The position numbers were made by a program, and so were the translations under genes. The notes under the pieces are model-generated. The model did no database searches, was not told the origin of the DNA, and worked only from the letters and a program-made list of their open reading frames with translations. From Hofstenia miamia (Eukaryota; Xenacoelomorpha; Acoela; Hofsteniidae), in assembly GCA_900660155.1 (NCBI GenBank), contig CABFPE010000017.1, positions 2,597,525 to 2,661,524 on the forward strand: a stretch of 64,000 bases of DNA. Reading direction: 5' to 3'. This document shows, piece after piece, positions 40,401-46,990 of the stretch (positions within the stretch are counted from its first letter, which is position 1; every line of letters begins with the position of its first letter).

Positions 40401-40707
40401 TTAAAATCCACATAATAATTGCATAATAAATTAAATATTTTGCATATGACCATTTTTACGTATTCAAATAGGGGTTGTTGACTAGTAAGCTGACATTTAA
40501 AATCTATGAACATGACAGTATACTAACCTATGGTCAGCTCAAAATTTGATTGATGTTTTGATCAAAAATTAGATCGTCAGGTATTACTTATTGAATTTTT
40601 ACGATAAATTATATCATATTTAAAAAAATACGTAAATTACCTTCTGCTTGGGAGCAATGCAAAACCGACAGCACAATGAAGAATAGGCTGCAACCTCCAG
40701 AAGACAT
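10111..40707 (-). CDS. 22-exon type I receptor gene: EGF / propeller-like / EGF / 4 LDLa / TM / DXXLL tail
   Basis: Assembled by eye from splice sites. Coding exons in order: 40707-40641, 40503-40321, 39101-38869, 37634-37553, 32632-32581, 32379-32223, 32190-32059, 28667-28637, 26374-26121, 24421-24258, 23709-23540, 20694-20476, 19895-19773, 19631-19389, 17582-17355, 17265-17233, 17100-16979, 12999-12938, 12608-12538, 11807-11720, 11676-11586, 10182-10111. The total is 2877 nt (958 residues plus stop), with no phase conflict at any junction. Approximate residues: signal peptide 1-21, unassigned 22-84, EGF 86-125, propeller-like 126-581, EGF 586-621, LDLa 626-663, 666-706, 706-739 and 742-778, stalk 780-876, TM 877-900, tail 901-958. 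Domain identity is clear for EGF, LDLa and TM. The propeller call rests on pattern only. I infer a membrane receptor that binds extracellular ligands and cycles between Golgi, surface and endosomes. It is LRP/SorLA-like in layout, but no orthologue is assigned. Confidence 0.85.
11586..11676 (-). CDS. Exon 21: cytoplasmic tail, basic and proline-rich
   Basis: 91 nt, phase 2-0, acceptor TTTGTTTTAG only 43 nt after exon 20, donor GTAAAT. It encodes RYERYERQSPPRPSKS and then SNLEENIQ. The basic start fits the cytosolic side of the membrane, and SPPRP is a possible SH3/WW-type binding site (inference). Confidence 0.8.
11720..11807 (-). CDS. Exon 20: transmembrane helix
   Basis: 88 nt, phase 1-2, acceptor TTTATTTTAG, donor GTATGA. 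It encodes LGVVIFFCGLILIIVVAITA followed by GYIYRYVVL, an uninterrupted hydrophobic helix with a basic residue on the C-terminal side. This fits a type I orientation with the LDLa repeats outside. Confidence 0.88.
12538..12608 (-). CDS. Exon 19: juxtamembrane Cys-rich segment
   Basis: 71 nt, phase 2-1, acceptor TTTGACTTAG, donor GTAAGA. In the frame that fits its neighbours it encodes CKSSRNEDCPISLSYID and leads directly into the transmembrane exon. Confidence 0.65.
12938..12999 (-). CDS. Exon 18: Cys-containing stalk
   Basis: 62 nt, phase 0-2, acceptor ACTTGAAAG (pyrimidine-poor), donor GTATTG. It encodes ETENCVVLSGETLVAREDIA. It is kept because it supplies the 0-to-2 step between exons 17 and 19 and joins into a coherent Cys-rich segment. 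Confidence 0.55.
13364..13560 (+). repeat. GC-rich dispersed repeat, copy A1 (hAT-MITE-like)
   Basis: Begins CAGAGTTGTAACCGGGCC and contains TTTCAAGCCCGGC, GGTAATATTCAGAC and CATATCCAAAACCATAAG. The same order of words appears at 32805-33015. The CAGAG start matches the terminal repeat of the hAT-type MITE at 37826. It sits in intron 17. Confidence 0.6.
13625..13935 (+). mobile_element. Tc1/mariner transposase fragment
   Basis: Contains FQHGAPGHTS (decayed QQDGAPCHTS) and, in another frame, WPSSSPDLTPIENRWGSIKK with a helical C-terminal end (IKQVWYKEISQDYC). These are the second and third catalytic blocks of a Tc1-type DDE transposase. The frames do not connect and the sequence runs into an assembly gap. 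Inside intron 17. Confidence 0.75.
13944..14097. other. Assembly gap flanked by poly-G
   Basis: 154 N, with 12 G on the left and 13 G on the right, so the real sequence is probably an unresolved G-rich or homopolymer stretch. Confidence 0.95.
14140..14989. other. Intron 17 sequence, nothing recognised
   Basis: AT-rich and non-coding in all frames. Part of it may be the 3' end of the LINE that follows. Confidence 0.35.
14990..16210 (-). mobile_element. CR1/Jockey-like LINE, RT region, decayed
   Basis: Reading leftward: NKSRGSTNLPCWIIK, SYISPVFKKGEPLTTMNYRH, LLASQMYKCINDNQILPSNK, FEFRPKLSTSDGILSI, VALLDLNNVFSSL (motif A), a degenerate YAYDT motif, then C-terminal remnants. Only 15478-15777 stays open for any length. 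Inserted in intron 17 in the same orientation as the host gene. Confidence 0.65.
16979..17100 (-). CDS. Exon 17: Ser/Thr/Pro-rich stalk
   Basis: 122 nt, phase 1-0, donor GTATGA. It encodes a low-complexity linker (TPFPSSVF, NPPTTLTEPC) of the kind that carries O-glycans next to membranes. An in-frame acceptor further in (ATACCAG) would shorten the exon without changing the phase. Confidence 0.7.
17233..17265 (-). CDS. Exon 16: 33-nt microexon
   Basis: Phase 1-1, acceptor ATATTTTAG, donor GTATGT, encoding NSSNVADHSQ with an NSS sequon. It lies 89 nt after exon 15. Being symmetric it could be skipped without a frame change. Confidence 0.65.
17355..17582 (-). CDS. Exon 15: LDLa repeats 3 and 4
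   Basis: 228 nt, phase 1-1, acceptor AATATTTTAG, donor GTAGGT. LDLa 3 is 706-739 (acidic box ECKDKSDE) and LDLa 4 is 742-778 (CDGHQDCENGIDE), each with six cysteines. A competing donor six bases earlier (GTACTT) would remove the last cysteine, so the later donor was chosen. Confidence 0.9.
17583..19388. other. Intron 14, nothing recognised
   Basis: About 1.8 kb between the two LDLa exons. No repeat or ORF with a recognisable family. Confidence 0.4.
19389..19631 (-). CDS. Exon 14: LDLa repeats 1 and 2
   Basis: 243 nt, phase 1-1, donor GTAAGC. LDLa 1 (626-663) is complete: six cysteines and the acidic calcium box CDGRDDC...EDE. LDLa 2 (666-706) keeps cysteines 1, 2, 3 and 5 and the acidic box SDGLQDC...VDE. 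It has Ser at position 4, and its sixth cysteine is either missing or supplied by the first cysteine of the next exon. Confidence 0.9.
19773..19895 (-). CDS. Exon 13: EGF-like domain 2
   Basis: 123 nt, symmetric phase 1-1, acceptor TTATTTTAG, donor GTAATT. Six cysteines in EGF order at about 586, 590, 596, 606, 608 and 621 (CKRNC, GMC, CYC, GAC). The single-exon 1-1 EGF module follows the propeller directly, as in LDLR-family proteins. Confidence 0.88.
19977..20445. repeat. Intron 12 segment with CCCAACCC-type words at both ends
   Basis: Starts TACCCAACTCGGACTC and CCCAACCCATACC; ends CCCCAACCCGTACCCACTC and GCGCGCGAGC. GC-rich words at the two ends of an AT-rich core suggest another short non-autonomous element. 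No target-site duplication was found. Confidence 0.3.
20476..20694 (-). CDS. Exon 12: last YWTD-like blade
   Basis: 219 nt, phase 1-1, donor GTAGCT. The acceptor is the first AG after a long AG-free stretch; using the next AG only removes two codons. It encodes residues 509-581, with NRMIYSITGNITVFNVTN and a FQIFSDSQ end. In LDLR/LRP proteins the propeller closes with a comparable strand just before an EGF module, which is what follows here. NIT and NVT sequons are present. Confidence 0.75.
20868..21010 (+). repeat. hAT/Charlie-like MITE end
   Basis: Contains ATCAACCGGGGTCTACATGG, resembling the ends of Charlie-type hAT elements (TCAACCGGGGGTCC). The opposite end was not located. In intron 11. 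Confidence 0.4.
21011..23539. other. Rest of intron 11; GC-rich GGCCGCGGCC patches at 22560-22920
   Basis: No coding traces. Two GC-rich patches (GGCTATGGCCGCGGCCACGG near 22560, CCAACGGTCGGCTAAGG near 22859) share words with 30495-30520 on the opposite strand, suggesting a further short repeat family. Confidence 0.35.
23540..23709 (-). CDS. Exon 11: YWTD-like blade
   Basis: 170 nt, phase 2-1, acceptor AATTTTAG, donor GTAAGA. The pattern HRFILSCDLDGDCYIV followed by KIIVDYEGSKIYL matches the layout of LDL-receptor class B blades (strand, LDG turn, then AVDW...KIYW), although the YWTD tetrad itself is degenerate. Two cysteines flank the LDGD turn. Confidence 0.8.
24258..24421 (-). CDS. Exon 10: propeller-like region
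   Basis: 164 nt, phase 0-2, acceptor AAACTTTTTAG, donor GTAAGT. It encodes residues 398-451 with WFLVSIYSDNV, KSIYLPPPKF and LITAIYAPS. It is open in a single frame and fits the phases on both sides. Confidence 0.8.
26121..26374 (-). CDS. Exon 9: propeller-like region
   Basis: 254 nt, phase 1-0, acceptor TTTCTTTTTAG, donor GTAAGA. It encodes residues 314-397, including an NVT sequon, one cysteine (LVNC) and several beta-strand-like stretches (YVFTNVF, IMNVTMLV, HIINVKM). Confidence 0.8.
28637..28667 (-). CDS. Exon 8: 31-nt microexon
   Basis: Acceptor CAATTTAG, donor GTAAGT, encoding STRLKLKENN plus one base. Taken alone it would be weak. It is supported because it is the 0-to-1 phase step needed between exons 7 and 9, and both its splice sites are strong. 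Confidence 0.6.
29060..30960 (+). mobile_element. Reverse-transcriptase element of unassigned class, degraded
   Basis: Coding-like pieces with the order of a single long RT polyprotein: HTVHFTRCEGAELPSHLPG, NLWTKSVSHSF, FINHWLEVF, VQWSACADSKHLKYE, NCLVSGNAPCEIAPYLSGAN, GGIRPIALEKVLLRRI, GFQQGDRL-like and cysteine-containing C-terminal traces. The GGIRPIA block is a typical RT fingers motif. I could not place it firmly in a LINE clade. It is broken in several places. It lies in intron 7, antisense to the receptor gene. Confidence 0.55.
31332..31362. repeat. (TA)n microsatellite
   Basis: About 15 TA units in intron 7. Confidence 0.95.
32059..32190 (-). CDS. Exon 7: propeller-like region with CEPARC
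   Basis: 132 nt, phase 0-0, donor GTACAA. It begins WVEQKCEPARCKK and is separated from exon 6 by only 32 nt. An in-frame acceptor nine bases further in (GTCGAG) would give a 41-nt intron and a protein three residues shorter, so this boundary is the least certain in the model. Confidence 0.65.
32223..32379 (-). CDS. Exon 6: propeller-like region
   Basis: 157 nt, phase 2-0, acceptor TTTTTTCTAG, donor GTAAGT. It is open in only one frame, encoding residues 207-258, with strands such as TVATITDKVLTI and GVALHLTSHQ. No cysteines. Confidence 0.75.
32581..32632 (-). CDS. Exon 5: propeller-like region (short exon)
   Basis: 52 nt, phase 1-2, acceptor TTTACTTTAG, donor GTAAGG. It encodes NYLEEVHLEDHDYFRA. 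It is small, but it is the piece that reconciles the phase 1 exit of exon 4 with the phase 2 entry of exon 6. Confidence 0.7.
32805..33015 (+). repeat. GC-rich dispersed repeat, copy A2
   Basis: Shares with 13364-13560 the ordered words CCCGGCC...TATCAAGCC, CCCTTTAACCCACAAA, GGTAATATTCAGACCCAGG and AATATCCAAAACCATAAG. The two are clearly homologous over roughly 200 nt. In intron 4. Confidence 0.65.
33016..34030. other. Intron 4 sequence, nothing firmly recognised
   Basis: A short minus-strand reading near 33730-33850 (MSKNSYLEQESTEG, EDQEVTSGRD) is coding-like but stops quickly, and no family is recognised. Confidence 0.35.
34033..34245 (-). mobile_element. LINE RT fragment, YMDD-box region
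   Basis: Reads LWYMANLKIYSSSRKMLPKQ, VKTFEKASTHLDFGLSKCKA, VTRIMGS. The spacing matches LINE RTs with a YVDDLKLYA box followed by GLxKC; here the box is YMAN, so the catalytic aspartates are lost. Different lineage from the LINE immediately to the right and in opposite orientation. Confidence 0.6.
34250..34288. repeat. (TTA)n microsatellite
   Basis: About 12 units, between two LINE fragments in intron 4. Confidence 0.9.
34320..36960 (+). mobile_element. CR1/Jockey-like LINE with endonuclease and RT, decayed
   Basis: N-terminal part has apurinic endonuclease traces: RGGGLMLCSK, FEYLWIEI, ITYNPKMA, CINTDCPTRQNNLIDYFLTN, FSDHALCAYI. The RT part has FPEIFKKSDIIPLFKK, EFGFRNGYSTQDAILSI, SKAFNSMNF (motif A), MPQGTVLGPILFAIYVNDI and YQYANDTCFIST (YADD box with N), then QLKVNIEKTQIIIFSSKK. 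C-terminal remnants run to about 36730. Many stops and shifts. About 2.6 kb in intron 4, antisense to the host gene. The longest open piece is 36020-36367. Confidence 0.82.
37361..37402. repeat. (TA)n microsatellite with one interruption
   Basis: TA repeat interrupted once by TG, 150 nt downstream of exon 4 in the direction of the gene (intron 4). Confidence 0.95.
37553..37634 (-). CDS. Exon 4: propeller-like region
   Basis: 82 nt, phase 0-1, acceptor TTAATTTAG, donor GTAAGT. It encodes residues 162-188 with the strand NKLIVCG followed by KCYV, two cysteines and an NLS sequon. Its entry phase fits exon 3 exactly. Confidence 0.75.
37826..38176. mobile_element. hAT-type MITE with 8-bp target-site duplication
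   Basis: Ends are CAGAGTTGGAAACGGGAC (37826) and, on the other strand, CAGAGATGGAAATGGGAC (from 38176), a near-perfect terminal inverted repeat. It is flanked by TGGATATC (37818-37825) and TGTATATC (38177-38184), an 8-bp duplication with one mismatch, as expected for hAT insertion. The 351-bp body has no coding capacity and is rich in CCCGG words near its ends. In intron 3. Confidence 0.8.
38185..38868. other. Intron 3 remainder, nothing recognised
   Basis: Open sequence immediately after the exon 3 donor (SECFIFKNF in the same frame) stops soon and lies beyond a strong GTAAGT, so it is treated as intron. Confidence 0.4.
38869..39101 (-). CDS. Exon 3: EGF-like domain 1 and start of propeller-like region
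   Basis: Acceptor TTTTTAG, donor GTAAGT, phase 1-0. Residues 86-125 have six cysteines in EGF spacing (PCEHNMC, GAC, CQC, then C125). The rest of the exon (126-161) contains an NYS glycosylation sequon and beta-strand-like sequence leading into the next module. An earlier possible donor inside the exon (GAG|GTAATC) would break the phase chain and was not used. Confidence 0.8.
39102..40320. other. Intron 2, nothing recognised
   Basis: About 1.2 kb of AT-rich DNA without repeats or coding traces. Confidence 0.4.
40321..40503 (-). CDS. Exon 2: unassigned Cys-containing N-terminal domain
   Basis: The exon is 61 codons long, phase 1-1, with a TTCATAG acceptor and a GTAAAT donor. It encodes three cysteines (FKC, VIC, LLC) and alternating hydrophobic stretches that look like beta strands. 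It is open only in the frame set by exon 1. I do not recognise the domain. Confidence 0.7.
40641..40707 (-). CDS. Exon 1: start codon and signal peptide
   Basis: The ATG lies at 40707-40705. Its 22 codons contain a hydrophobic core (LFFIVLSVL) followed by a polar end (HCSQAE) with a plausible cleavage after SQA. The donor is GTAATT and the exon ends in phase 1, the usual phase for a signal-peptide exon feeding shuffled extracellular modules. Confidence 0.85.
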
Positions 40708-41062
40708 TGCGCATCAATGAGTGAAAATCAGAAACCTGTTGACGCCTGAATAGTTGTCAATATGTACAAATAAATGATGTCAGAGTTTAAATAATAGCAG
40801 TTTAAAACACTTTACCTTAATACAGTATTTACCAAAATGTCATTGTCCCATATTGTTAATAATATCACACTACATAATAAGCAATTGCTTCAGCACGGAA
40901 AAATTCATTCTTATCCATGCCAATTTTTTATGAATATTTTAATAAATGTTAACTCGGTTGCCAATTTTCCATCAGCTATTGATAAGCATTATACTTATGC
41001 ACGTTGGTTTCTATAAGAAATCTAAACAATTTAAACAGTATTATAATCGCACTACAAGAACG

Positions 41063-41111
41063 TCTGAATTATTTACATAATTTATCTATGTAACTATGTA
41101 AATAATTCAGA
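41063..41111. repeat. Perfect 17-bp inverted repeat
   Basis: Arms TCTGAATTATTTACATA (41063-41079) and its complement (41095-41111) around a 15-nt loop. Just upstream of the receptor gene start on the minus strand. Could be a tiny foldback element or a cruciform-forming site. Confidence 0.8.
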
Positions 41112-42277
41112 TGTCCTTGATCGCATTACATGTAACACGTCAATACCATAATAGTGGAATTCAAAGGAATCATTAAACATTTATCTAGCCAAGGGAAATA
41201 GGGAAAACCTGGGGCAAGTTTACATGGTTCTCCTAGTTTTTAAAAGCACTCCAAAATTGTGTAGACTGATATCATGCCCAAATAGCAAGCATAGTCGGAT
41301 AGCGAATGGTTCATTAATAGGATCAATTGCCAAAAATGACCATCATTTGCCAACCATAATAAGCATAACAAAAAGATTTAAAAATCTTTAAATTTCACAA
41401 TTTTTACAGAGAAATTATCATACTATTGTATATAATATATGCATTGCATTAAAGTTAAATTTCAATTTTCAAAAAGTATTATTTATCAGTTTGCTATGGC
41501 CCATTAATCGTGCTACAATGTCTCATTAATGGGGTTACTGGATAGATCTGCCATCTAGTAAACAACTATTAATTATAATGATTTACAATTATGCTGATCA
41601 AATTAAATTTTCATAACAAATGAAATTAGTTACACCCCAGTAGTTGATAACGCAATCTAGTCTGTCAGCAACGTGTTCGATCTTTAAGATAATATGCTAT
41701 GTACACCTCCAACTGTTAACTCTACCTCAACCAAATTATGCCAAATTATGAATTACAATTTATAATATAATATTTGCCATCATCAGTGGACTGGACTGCT
41801 TGAGGGAAACATGCGGTATTTGTGACCACTGGCGGAATCAATGGCAACCTTAACTCGATGAGCAGATGTTTTCAAGTAAAACTCACTTCATTATTTCCAT
41901 TCGTAAATCCCATTGTTGTAAAAAAATAATTGAGAATAGTGTTTTTGAATTTTTTAGTTTGTAAATAATTATAATATATATGTAAATGAATTTTCAAAAT
42001 AATTTATTCATTAATATTTGAGCACCTTGAAATTAACTAGTGTAAAAAAAGTTGCAATTGAGCAAAAAAGGTTTTTCACGATTTAAGAAATTACCATTTC
42101 AAAAATGCAATTTTTTAATATTTTGATTTTTGCTAAAATATAAAAAAAGAAATTCCTTCTAAGTTGAACTAACACTTGAGTTTGTTGAAACTGCAATGTT
42201 TGAACTATTTAGCAAAATAAAATTGTTTTTTTACATATTAAGGTAATGATCTGCTATAAAAACCTACTGTTTGCAGC
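41112..42277. other. Upstream region, CCATTAAT-type words
   Basis: Words like CCCATTAAT and TCATTAATGGGG occur at 41500-41535 and again at 43806-43895, suggesting flanks or ends of a shared repeat. No gene. Confidence 0.3.
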
Positions 42278-43800
42278 CAGGGGCGAATACAGAAAAATTT
42301 TTAGAGGGGGCCCAATGTAGAAAAAATGCTAAGCATAATTGGGTACTATGGGGGAGGGGGTTGACCAAGCTGTTGAATTTTTAAAATTCATCACTATGCA
42401 CAGACTTCACCACTATCTATTAACTCCAAAAATGGAAATAAGAAACATAGAATTTGTGCAATTTTTTTTCAAATTTCAAATTACGCTTTAATAATAGCAT
42501 GTTGTGATATTTAGGAGAGTTTTGCATTATTCACTACAAAATAGACTATTCGCATAAAATTAAGTAAATTACAAAAGTTTTACATAGTGGTATGAATGTG
42601 TGCTTAGTCTCTAACTCAATCACCATTGTTAAATATGTTGATAAAATACAAGAAAATCAACCAATTAAAAATTGTAAGGCTCTTGCTATAATCAATAAAT
42701 TCTAAAATTAAAAAAATATTGGTGACTTTTGGTATGTCACACAAATTTGTTTTTAGATTTTTAAAGTAGGTGCTTGGTATTGAATTTGAATATAAAAAAT
42801 TTGACCAACGCTATTGAGTATCGTCTAATAGGGTGAGTAGGAACAATGTTTTAAATAGAAATGTTAGACAATAAGAAAACTTTATTTAATTATTACTCAT
42901 GCCATGCTTAATATTTAACATTGTTCTTTTGACTATAAATAAATCACTATAGGTTTATGTGTCATAGGGTAGCGGTAGCTGTGCTCAATTAATTTAATTA
43001 GTATTTAATTAGTAAAAATAAAATTATTTGAAATTTTATACTAAAACTAAAATACCCATAGAAAAAAAAGGAATCTTAACTGAAAAAGTGAATAAATTTC
43101 CAAGAGTAAATATATACATGTCTATAAATTATATTTTAAGAAAATTAAATAATATTCAATATAAAAAATATATGAGTTTGTGAATTAAGAAAACAAAATA
43201 TTTTCGTGGGGTGCCTAGGAATATCACTGAGAGAACAGTTAAGCAGAAAGATACAAATGAGTGAGTCTGAAGAAGATATTGACGAGAGTCAATTTATTCT
43301 TGTGATGATGAAAATGAAGAATTATTCTTGCAAGAAAATTCCGATCACTAGCAAAGTTAAAAAATTGAAAATGTGATTTGTGTTGATTTTGGAATTAGTG
43401 GAAAGATTACAATGATAATGAATATTAAGCTTAATTTCAGTGTTTCTTCAGACAGACAGCGAGATACTGCCTCATTTTAATTTTCTGAACGTGAAGATAT
43501 CAGTGATTTCAGTTTTCTATTTATTTATAATTGCATATGCCTAAAACTAACTGTCATTATGCATTTATTATACACTTTTGCAATTACTTAAAACGCCTTC
43601 AATGCATTTTTTCACACGATAGAGAGTTTGAAAAGGCAAATATACATATGATAAAATCACATGCCTGTTCCTATTCCCCCATCCTATTCACTCAATTTGA
43701 CGGTACTAAGGAATTTACTGTTGTAATTTTCATTGTACAATTTAAATGAATTTTTCTTATTTTAGAGGAGGCCCAGTTCCCCTCGGCACCCCTCTGTATC
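42278..43800. mobile_element. Possible non-autonomous hAT-like element
   Basis: Left end CAGGGGCGAATACAG...GAGGGGGCCC and right end (other strand) CAGAGGGGTGCCGAGGGG...GGGCC are G-rich and roughly inverted, but no target-site duplication was found. A short reading MSESEEDIDESQFILV at 43260 could be the start of a lost transposase. Confidence 0.3.
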
Positions 43801-43987
43801 ATCTTTGTTTGGCACCAATGACCCATTATTCCCGTATCATTAATTCCCCAGCGGTCATCTGCCATTAATTGCAATTGCAATCTCCCATTAATGGTTTGTT
43901 ACTTGGGTAACCATAAAATTGGATGAAAATTTAACAGACTTCATTTTAATATGAGAAATCTTTATGTAAAGCTGGTCGTAAGGTGCG

Positions 43988-44022
43988 GGTAAGTAAATTA
44001 AAGTAAAAAATTTTTACTTACC
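43988..44022. repeat. Foldback: GGTAAGTAAA / TTTACTTACC
   Basis: Ten-base arms with a 15-nt loop; the outer flanks (TCGTAAGG... and ...GTGTACGAGG) also pair loosely, giving a longer imperfect foldback over 43970-44040. Confidence 0.5.
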
Positions 44023-44378
44023 GGCGGTGTACGAGGTCTTAAGTAAAACAAAATAAAATTATAAAATTCTCTGGTTTACTTTACAGCAGTGTACGACTAG
44101 GGTAAGTTGATGATATCTCGGAATTAATATTATATTTCTCCTACAGCTAATTAGCGTTTTCCAAATGGTATGTAAACAGTGTTGATAGCTTAAAAACTCA
44201 TATAAGTACAAGGTCTCAAAATATTGTATACTCTAATAAATGATAACAGTTACTTTTTCTTGCTGTTTTTGTTTATTGCATATTTGCTATACGCAATGGC
44301 GCCGGACGACTTTTGGATAGGGGAGAGGGGCAACATATATTTAAATAAATGAATTTTTACTGTTTAAATTTTAAAATT

Positions 44379-44710
44379 TATGGAGGTTTTTTCTGAATAA
44401 ATGATTTTAGTAGGGGGGCAACTACCCCTCTCTGCCCTCTCCACTTGCGCCTCCACTGCTTATGTAGCACAGTGCATGCATTATAGCTTTAATGTATGGA
44501 ATTATCATTTAGTTTATTATTTGTTGAAACCTTCGTATTTACATAATATGGAGGTTTTTTCTGAATAAATGATTTTAGTAGGGGGCAACTACCCCTCTCT
44601 GCCCTCTCCACTTGCGCCTCCACTGCTTATGTGGCACAGTGCATGCATTATAGCTTTAATGTATGGAATTATCATTTAGTTTATTTGTTGAAATCTTCGT
44701 ATTTACATAA
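44379..44710. repeat. 168-bp tandem duplication
   Basis: Unit 1 44379-44546 and unit 2 44547-44710 are nearly identical, differing by a G-run length, a TAT indel and a few substitutions. Each contains GGGGCAACTACCCCTCTCTG and TTGCGCCTCCACTGC, which look like the end of a short DNA transposon starting near 44295. Confidence 0.85.
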
Positions 44711-45399
44711 ATTATTAATTTTAGTTTGTTAGTCCAAGGAAAGACGATTAAAATGTTTCAAAGTTATTAGCTTTAGAGATAAAATAAATTTATCAATGCC
44801 TTTTTATATTAAAATCACAGAAGAAATTATGACTGCTGGTACCAAAAGCTAGTCAAAACAAGAATTTTAATGTATCATGAAAGAGGTAAAATTTCTTCAG
44901 AAAATGAAAACTTTACGCACAATGGTCTTTGGGGGTAAAGACAAAAAATAATTCAAAATTAAAAGACAAAAAGCAGTACGCAAAGCAGAAGCAAGCACAT
45001 TTGAAGTTAAGAATAAAAGTTATTATAAATACAATGCTTCCTTGCATTAAGAGGCCTTAACTGAAAATGAGGATTACGCAGATTATTTGGAGCTGTCCTC
45101 TTCAAATGTACCTAGCAAAACATACTGGGGACTACAAAAAATGGGAACCACTGGATTTTGGCTTCAATTGTAGTTCTGGAAGCCGTAAAGAACAATATTT
45201 CTGTGAGTGCAATGACTAGCATTACTTGAAAACTAATAAAGCTACAAAAAGAGATAAAAGCAAAGTTAACTTCAGTAATTCACAACCACATGTCTATAAA
45301 GTTGATGTCAAACACATTGTTGACCAAATTCAAGCTGAATGTGAAATTCTCTAGTACTTTCCATTCACTGGGATGGCACATTGATGCAGAACGTTGAAA
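44711..45399. other. No gene recognised; flank of the LINE to the right
   Basis: Weakly coding-like short pieces may be the decayed 5' part of the following LINE. Confidence 0.3.
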
Positions 45400-46990
45400 G
45401 CAATGACAGCAAAGAAGAACGGTTAGCCGTACTTGTTTCTAGAGTTAATGGGTTAAGTTGCTTGGCGTTCGTTCTTTGGACCATAAAGCAGTAGGATTCA
45501 GATCCGAAGAAAACAATATTAGACCATTGGGATTGTATTCAATGAGCATTTTCACAAGTTTTGCAACATAAAAGCTAACTAGTACTACGTACCTATAAAA
45601 GCGAAATGAACCTCAAAAGCAAACGAGACAAAATAGTTGCTCTTAGTAATGATGCTTTCCAATCCTATGTGACCACACAGAGTTGATTGTTTTAAAGCTA
45701 GCCTATATGAGAAGCACACCAACAGAATTAAATAGCTTCTAAAACCCGACGCTTATCACAAAATTCGCTGGATGCCCAAACTATTATACTTTATACGTCT
45801 TGAATTTATTAACCAATATCTGAAATGTAATACATCGTCAAATCGTTGTACTGCATTTATGCTTTCATTTCATGGAGTCACTACTCTGGAAGCTTAAAAT
45901 CATATGATCTTAAATATAAAGTCTTCAACTTGCTCACTTGATGTGATTCCCACACATTTTCTGAAAGAAAATTTTGATTTACAAAAAGTGCTGCCGATTA
46001 TAATTAAAGTTCTCAATTTGTTTCTCAGTTCTGGAACTTTTCCTTCTTCATGTAAAAATGCGATTCTGAAGCTTCTCTTTACAAGCCGAAGCCGGATATT
46101 TAACCTTACTGTTTTGGTAATTTTAGACTGAGCACTAAATTGCCGTTTTTTCCAAACTTATTGAAGCTTTTGCTACAATTCAAATTAGTGACCATTTGGA
46201 TCAAAGTTTCAGTCTGTGTACAACAAATGTTTCTCCACGGAAACGGCATTGTGTCGTCTTACAAGTGATATTCGCATGACAATTGATAATGGTCAGTGTT
46301 TCTTGCTTGTCCTACTGGATCAGTCAGCAGCTTTCGATACCATCGATTACACTTGTTGATTAATGTCCCTCCCTCACTTGAATTTCGTGAATAAAATTAA
46401 TTGGATTTCCGGTTACTTGACTGACCGCACGCAACAGGTACATGTCAATGGCTACACCTCAAAGAAAATACCCGTTGAATACGGAGTATCTCAAATATCA
46501 GTGCTTGGACCGATGTTATTCACCATATACAATATGTTTATTGCTGAAATTTGCACTAGTCAAAATATTTGTCATCATTTGAATGCGGATGACACACAAC
46601 TGTATTTCTACTATTTCTTGGAGAAAATTGGCAAAGGTAAGCCTTCTTTGGTTATTGCTGGCCAGTTACTCACTTCCAAAGCGGAGATTAAAAGTATTGA
46701 TTGTATTTTTTCATCAATCTATTACCGTGATATCACATGTTTTCTATATAATAAAATCCTTCAACTTACATCTCAGTAACATCAGAAGAATACGTACTTA
46801 TCTAACTCAGGAATCTGCCACTACTTTAAACCGCCCCCTTGTAACTTGAAGGCTCGAATATTACAATGTCCCGCTGTATGCTGTTCTGATTATGCTATTT
46901 AGTGTCTACAAAAAATTCTTCATTCATGTGTTCGTATAATATTTAACCTTAATCATGTTCCTCATGTCCAGAAGCGCACCCAGTTTCTCT
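45400..46990 (+). mobile_element. L2/CR1-like LINE, RT region, decayed
   Basis: RT motifs in order: LDVIPTHFLKENF, SSGTFPSSCKNAILKLLF, STETALCRLTSDIRMTIDNG, LLVLLDQSAAFDTIDY (motif A), WISGYLTDRTQQVHVNGYT, EYGVSQISVLGPMLFTIYN, HHLNADDTQLYF (ADD box), LQKILHSCVRIIFNLNHV. The ADDTQLYF box and YLTDRT spacing are typical of L2/CR1 elements. Several frame breaks. 45904-46131 and 46363-46779 stay open. Confidence 0.8.
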
